Assembly: GCA_002419215.1 (NCBI GenBank)
Contig: DIFQ01000148.1
Location: forward strand, 4,811 to 10,392
Source of the DNA: Syntrophaceae bacterium UBA5744
Lineage (GTDB): Bacteria; Desulfobacterota; Syntrophia; Syntrophales; UBA2192
Length of the DNA stretch: 5,582 nt
Direction: 5' to 3'
The translations under genes were made by a program, and so were the position numbers. Numbering within the stretch: position 1 is the stretch's first letter; every line of letters begins with the position of its first letter. This document shows, one piece after another, positions 4,806-5,582 of the stretch. The notes below the pieces were generated by a model. The model searched no databases and was not told the DNA's origin. It was given only the letters and a program-made list of their open reading frames with translations.

Positions 4806-5582
4806 CGGATTTCCTCCTCGAGCGTCATGGCATTGCGGGGGCACTCCACCACGCAGAGGCCGCAGCCCTTGCAGTAGTCGTAGTTGATGTGCCGCCCCTG
4901 CGCCGACTGATCGTGAATGACGGACATGTCGGGGCAGAAGAGATGGCAGTTGTCGCACTGGTTGCACAGCCCGCAGTTGAAGCAGCGCTCGGCCTCGCGC
5001 ATGGCGATGTTGCCCGAGACGCGCAGGTCGATTTCCGTGAAGGTCCGCACGCGCTCCTCGCGGACGAGGCGGGGCTGGGTCATGCGGGGGGCATACCGGA
5101 AGTAGTCCTTGTTGATCTCCCCGTAGGACACCACGTGCCGGTTCCGCAGGCGCCGCTCGCCGCCCATGTAGACTTCCATGGACAGGGACGGTCCGCTGCC
5201 GACGATGGAGGCTTCGATTTTCGGCAGCACGGCGCCGGGCCCCTCCCGGAACAGCGTGTCGAGGGCCATGGCGGCCTGCTTGCCCGAGGCGACGGCATGG
5301 ACGACGCTCTTGACGTCGTTGGTGAGGTCTCCGCCCCAGGCGAGCGCCGGGCGGCCGTCCCGGTTCACGAGGGCGCAATGGGATAGCGTAAGGGTTCCCG
5401 CGCCTGCCGCGGGCGGGTTGTGCCATCCCTCGGCGGCCTCGGCTCCGGTTGCCTTGTAAAGGCGGTCCACGACAACCTCGATCGTCCTGTCCCCGTCGGG
5501 CTCCACGCGGCCGCGGCCGCCTTCCTCGCCGGCGACTTTCATCTGCCGCAGCGTGACGACGCAGCGCCCGCCGTCTTTTCGG
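4802..5582 (-). CDS. GltD-like NAD(P)/FAD oxidoreductase fused to a PorD-like 2x4Fe-4S domain (5' truncated)
   Basis: Partial: the frame is open to the window edge (first full codon at 5581), giving 259 C-terminal residues. An ATG at 5542 is internal, because the residues before it (CVVTLRQ) continue the domain. Residues 1-105 are the end of a glutamate-synthase-small-chain-like dinucleotide-binding domain: DRLYKATGAEAAEGW (ATG at 44-46), then the flavin-binding GGDLTNDVKSVVHAVASGKQAA (Asp85). A linker follows, then a ferredoxin domain. It has CNQCDNCHLFCP (Cys206/209/212/216) and CKGCGLCVVECP (Cys237/240/243/247), both C-x2-C-x2-C-x3-CP, with two further cysteines (200, 203) just before. The tail corresponds to the delta subunit (PorD) of multi-subunit 2-oxoacid:ferredoxin oxidoreductases. 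Its ATGA overlap with porA supports that. Inferred role: passing electrons between the enzyme's ferredoxin centre and NAD(P)H. Cofactors of the full protein cannot be confirmed because the N-terminus is missing. Confidence 0.9.
   Translation of the reverse strand, partial: RKDGGRCVVTLRQMKVAGEEGGRGRVEPDGDRTIEVVVDRLYKATGAEAAEGWHNPPAAGAGTLTLSHCALVNRDGRPALAWGGDLTNDVKSVVHAVASGKQAAMALDTLFREGPGAVLPKIEASIVGSGPSLSMEVYMGGERRLRNRHVVSYGEINKDYFRYAPRMTQPRLVREERVRTFTEIDLRVSGNIAMREAERCFNCGLCNQCDNCHLFCPDMSVIHDQSAQGRHINYDYCKGCGLCVVECPRNAMTLEEEIR
4813..4818 (-). promoter_or_regulatory. Ribosome binding site of porA
   Basis: AGGAGG (within GAGGAGG) on the minus strand, seven bases before the porA ATG and inside the end of the upstream gene. 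It fixes the start at 4805. Confidence 0.85.

Noticed and set aside
3498..4877. Long plus-strand open frame (459 codons)
   Set aside because: It is antisense to porA and to the start of porB. It reads as Gly/Asp/Arg/Leu-rich sequence with no domain, which is typical of GC-rich shadow frames.
4806..5426. N-terminal extension of porA in the same frame
   Set aside because: It overlaps the iron-sulfur oxidoreductase in another frame, has an Arg/Pro/Gly-rich composition and precedes a perfect ribosome binding site and start at 4805.

Overview
The window is a high-GC bacterial segment in which every convincing gene lies on the minus strand. It looks like a strict anaerobe. There are two subunits of an oxygen-sensitive 2-oxoacid:ferredoxin oxidoreductase, an iron-sulfur flavoprotein-like electron-transfer protein and a Tat-exported iron-sulfur aldo/keto reductase. 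Gene content and the style of the intergenic repeats (GCTCGCAATGAC motifs, CCCCCTTT...AAAGGGGG hairpins, short arrays of 7-8 bp units) fit Desulfobacterota (the former Deltaproteobacteria) or a similar lineage. This placement is inference; there is no rRNA or marker gene here.

Layout in transcription order, right to left. (1) 5582-2765 is a tightly packed operon. It holds the 3' part of a GltD-like NAD(P)/FAD oxidoreductase fused to a PorD-like ferredoxin domain, cut by the window edge. porA follows with a 4-base ATGA overlap, then porB with an 11-base overlap. Both por genes have strong AGGAGG ribosome binding sites. Together they would oxidise pyruvate (or a related 2-oxoacid) with CoA to acyl-CoA and CO2. 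Electrons would pass through the ferredoxin domain, possibly to or from NAD(P)H by way of the GltD-like part. (2) 2764-2605 is repeat-rich: two 11-bp direct repeats, an 8-bp tandem array and a 7-bp tandem array. (3) 2700-1885 encodes a probably exported protein with a beta-rich domain and a degenerate HAD-like domain. Its start is uncertain because the 5' end of the frame is made of the tandem repeats. (4) 1884-1279 is about 600 bp without a credible gene, packed with short inverted and direct repeats. Most of it (1381-1879) is bounded by an 18-bp inverted repeat and a 14-bp direct repeat, the architecture of a small non-autonomous mobile element. (5) 1278-130 is the Tat-dependent 4Fe-4S aldo/keto reductase. 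(6) 129-1 holds more of the same repeat families.

The metabolic genes belong to known families. The less expected material is the repeat landscape: the same 7-bp unit occurs in arrays about 2.6 kb apart, 8-bp arrays occur in several places, and a repeat-bounded block fills the main intergenic region. No CRISPR array, tRNA, rRNA, recognisable riboswitch or transposase gene was seen.
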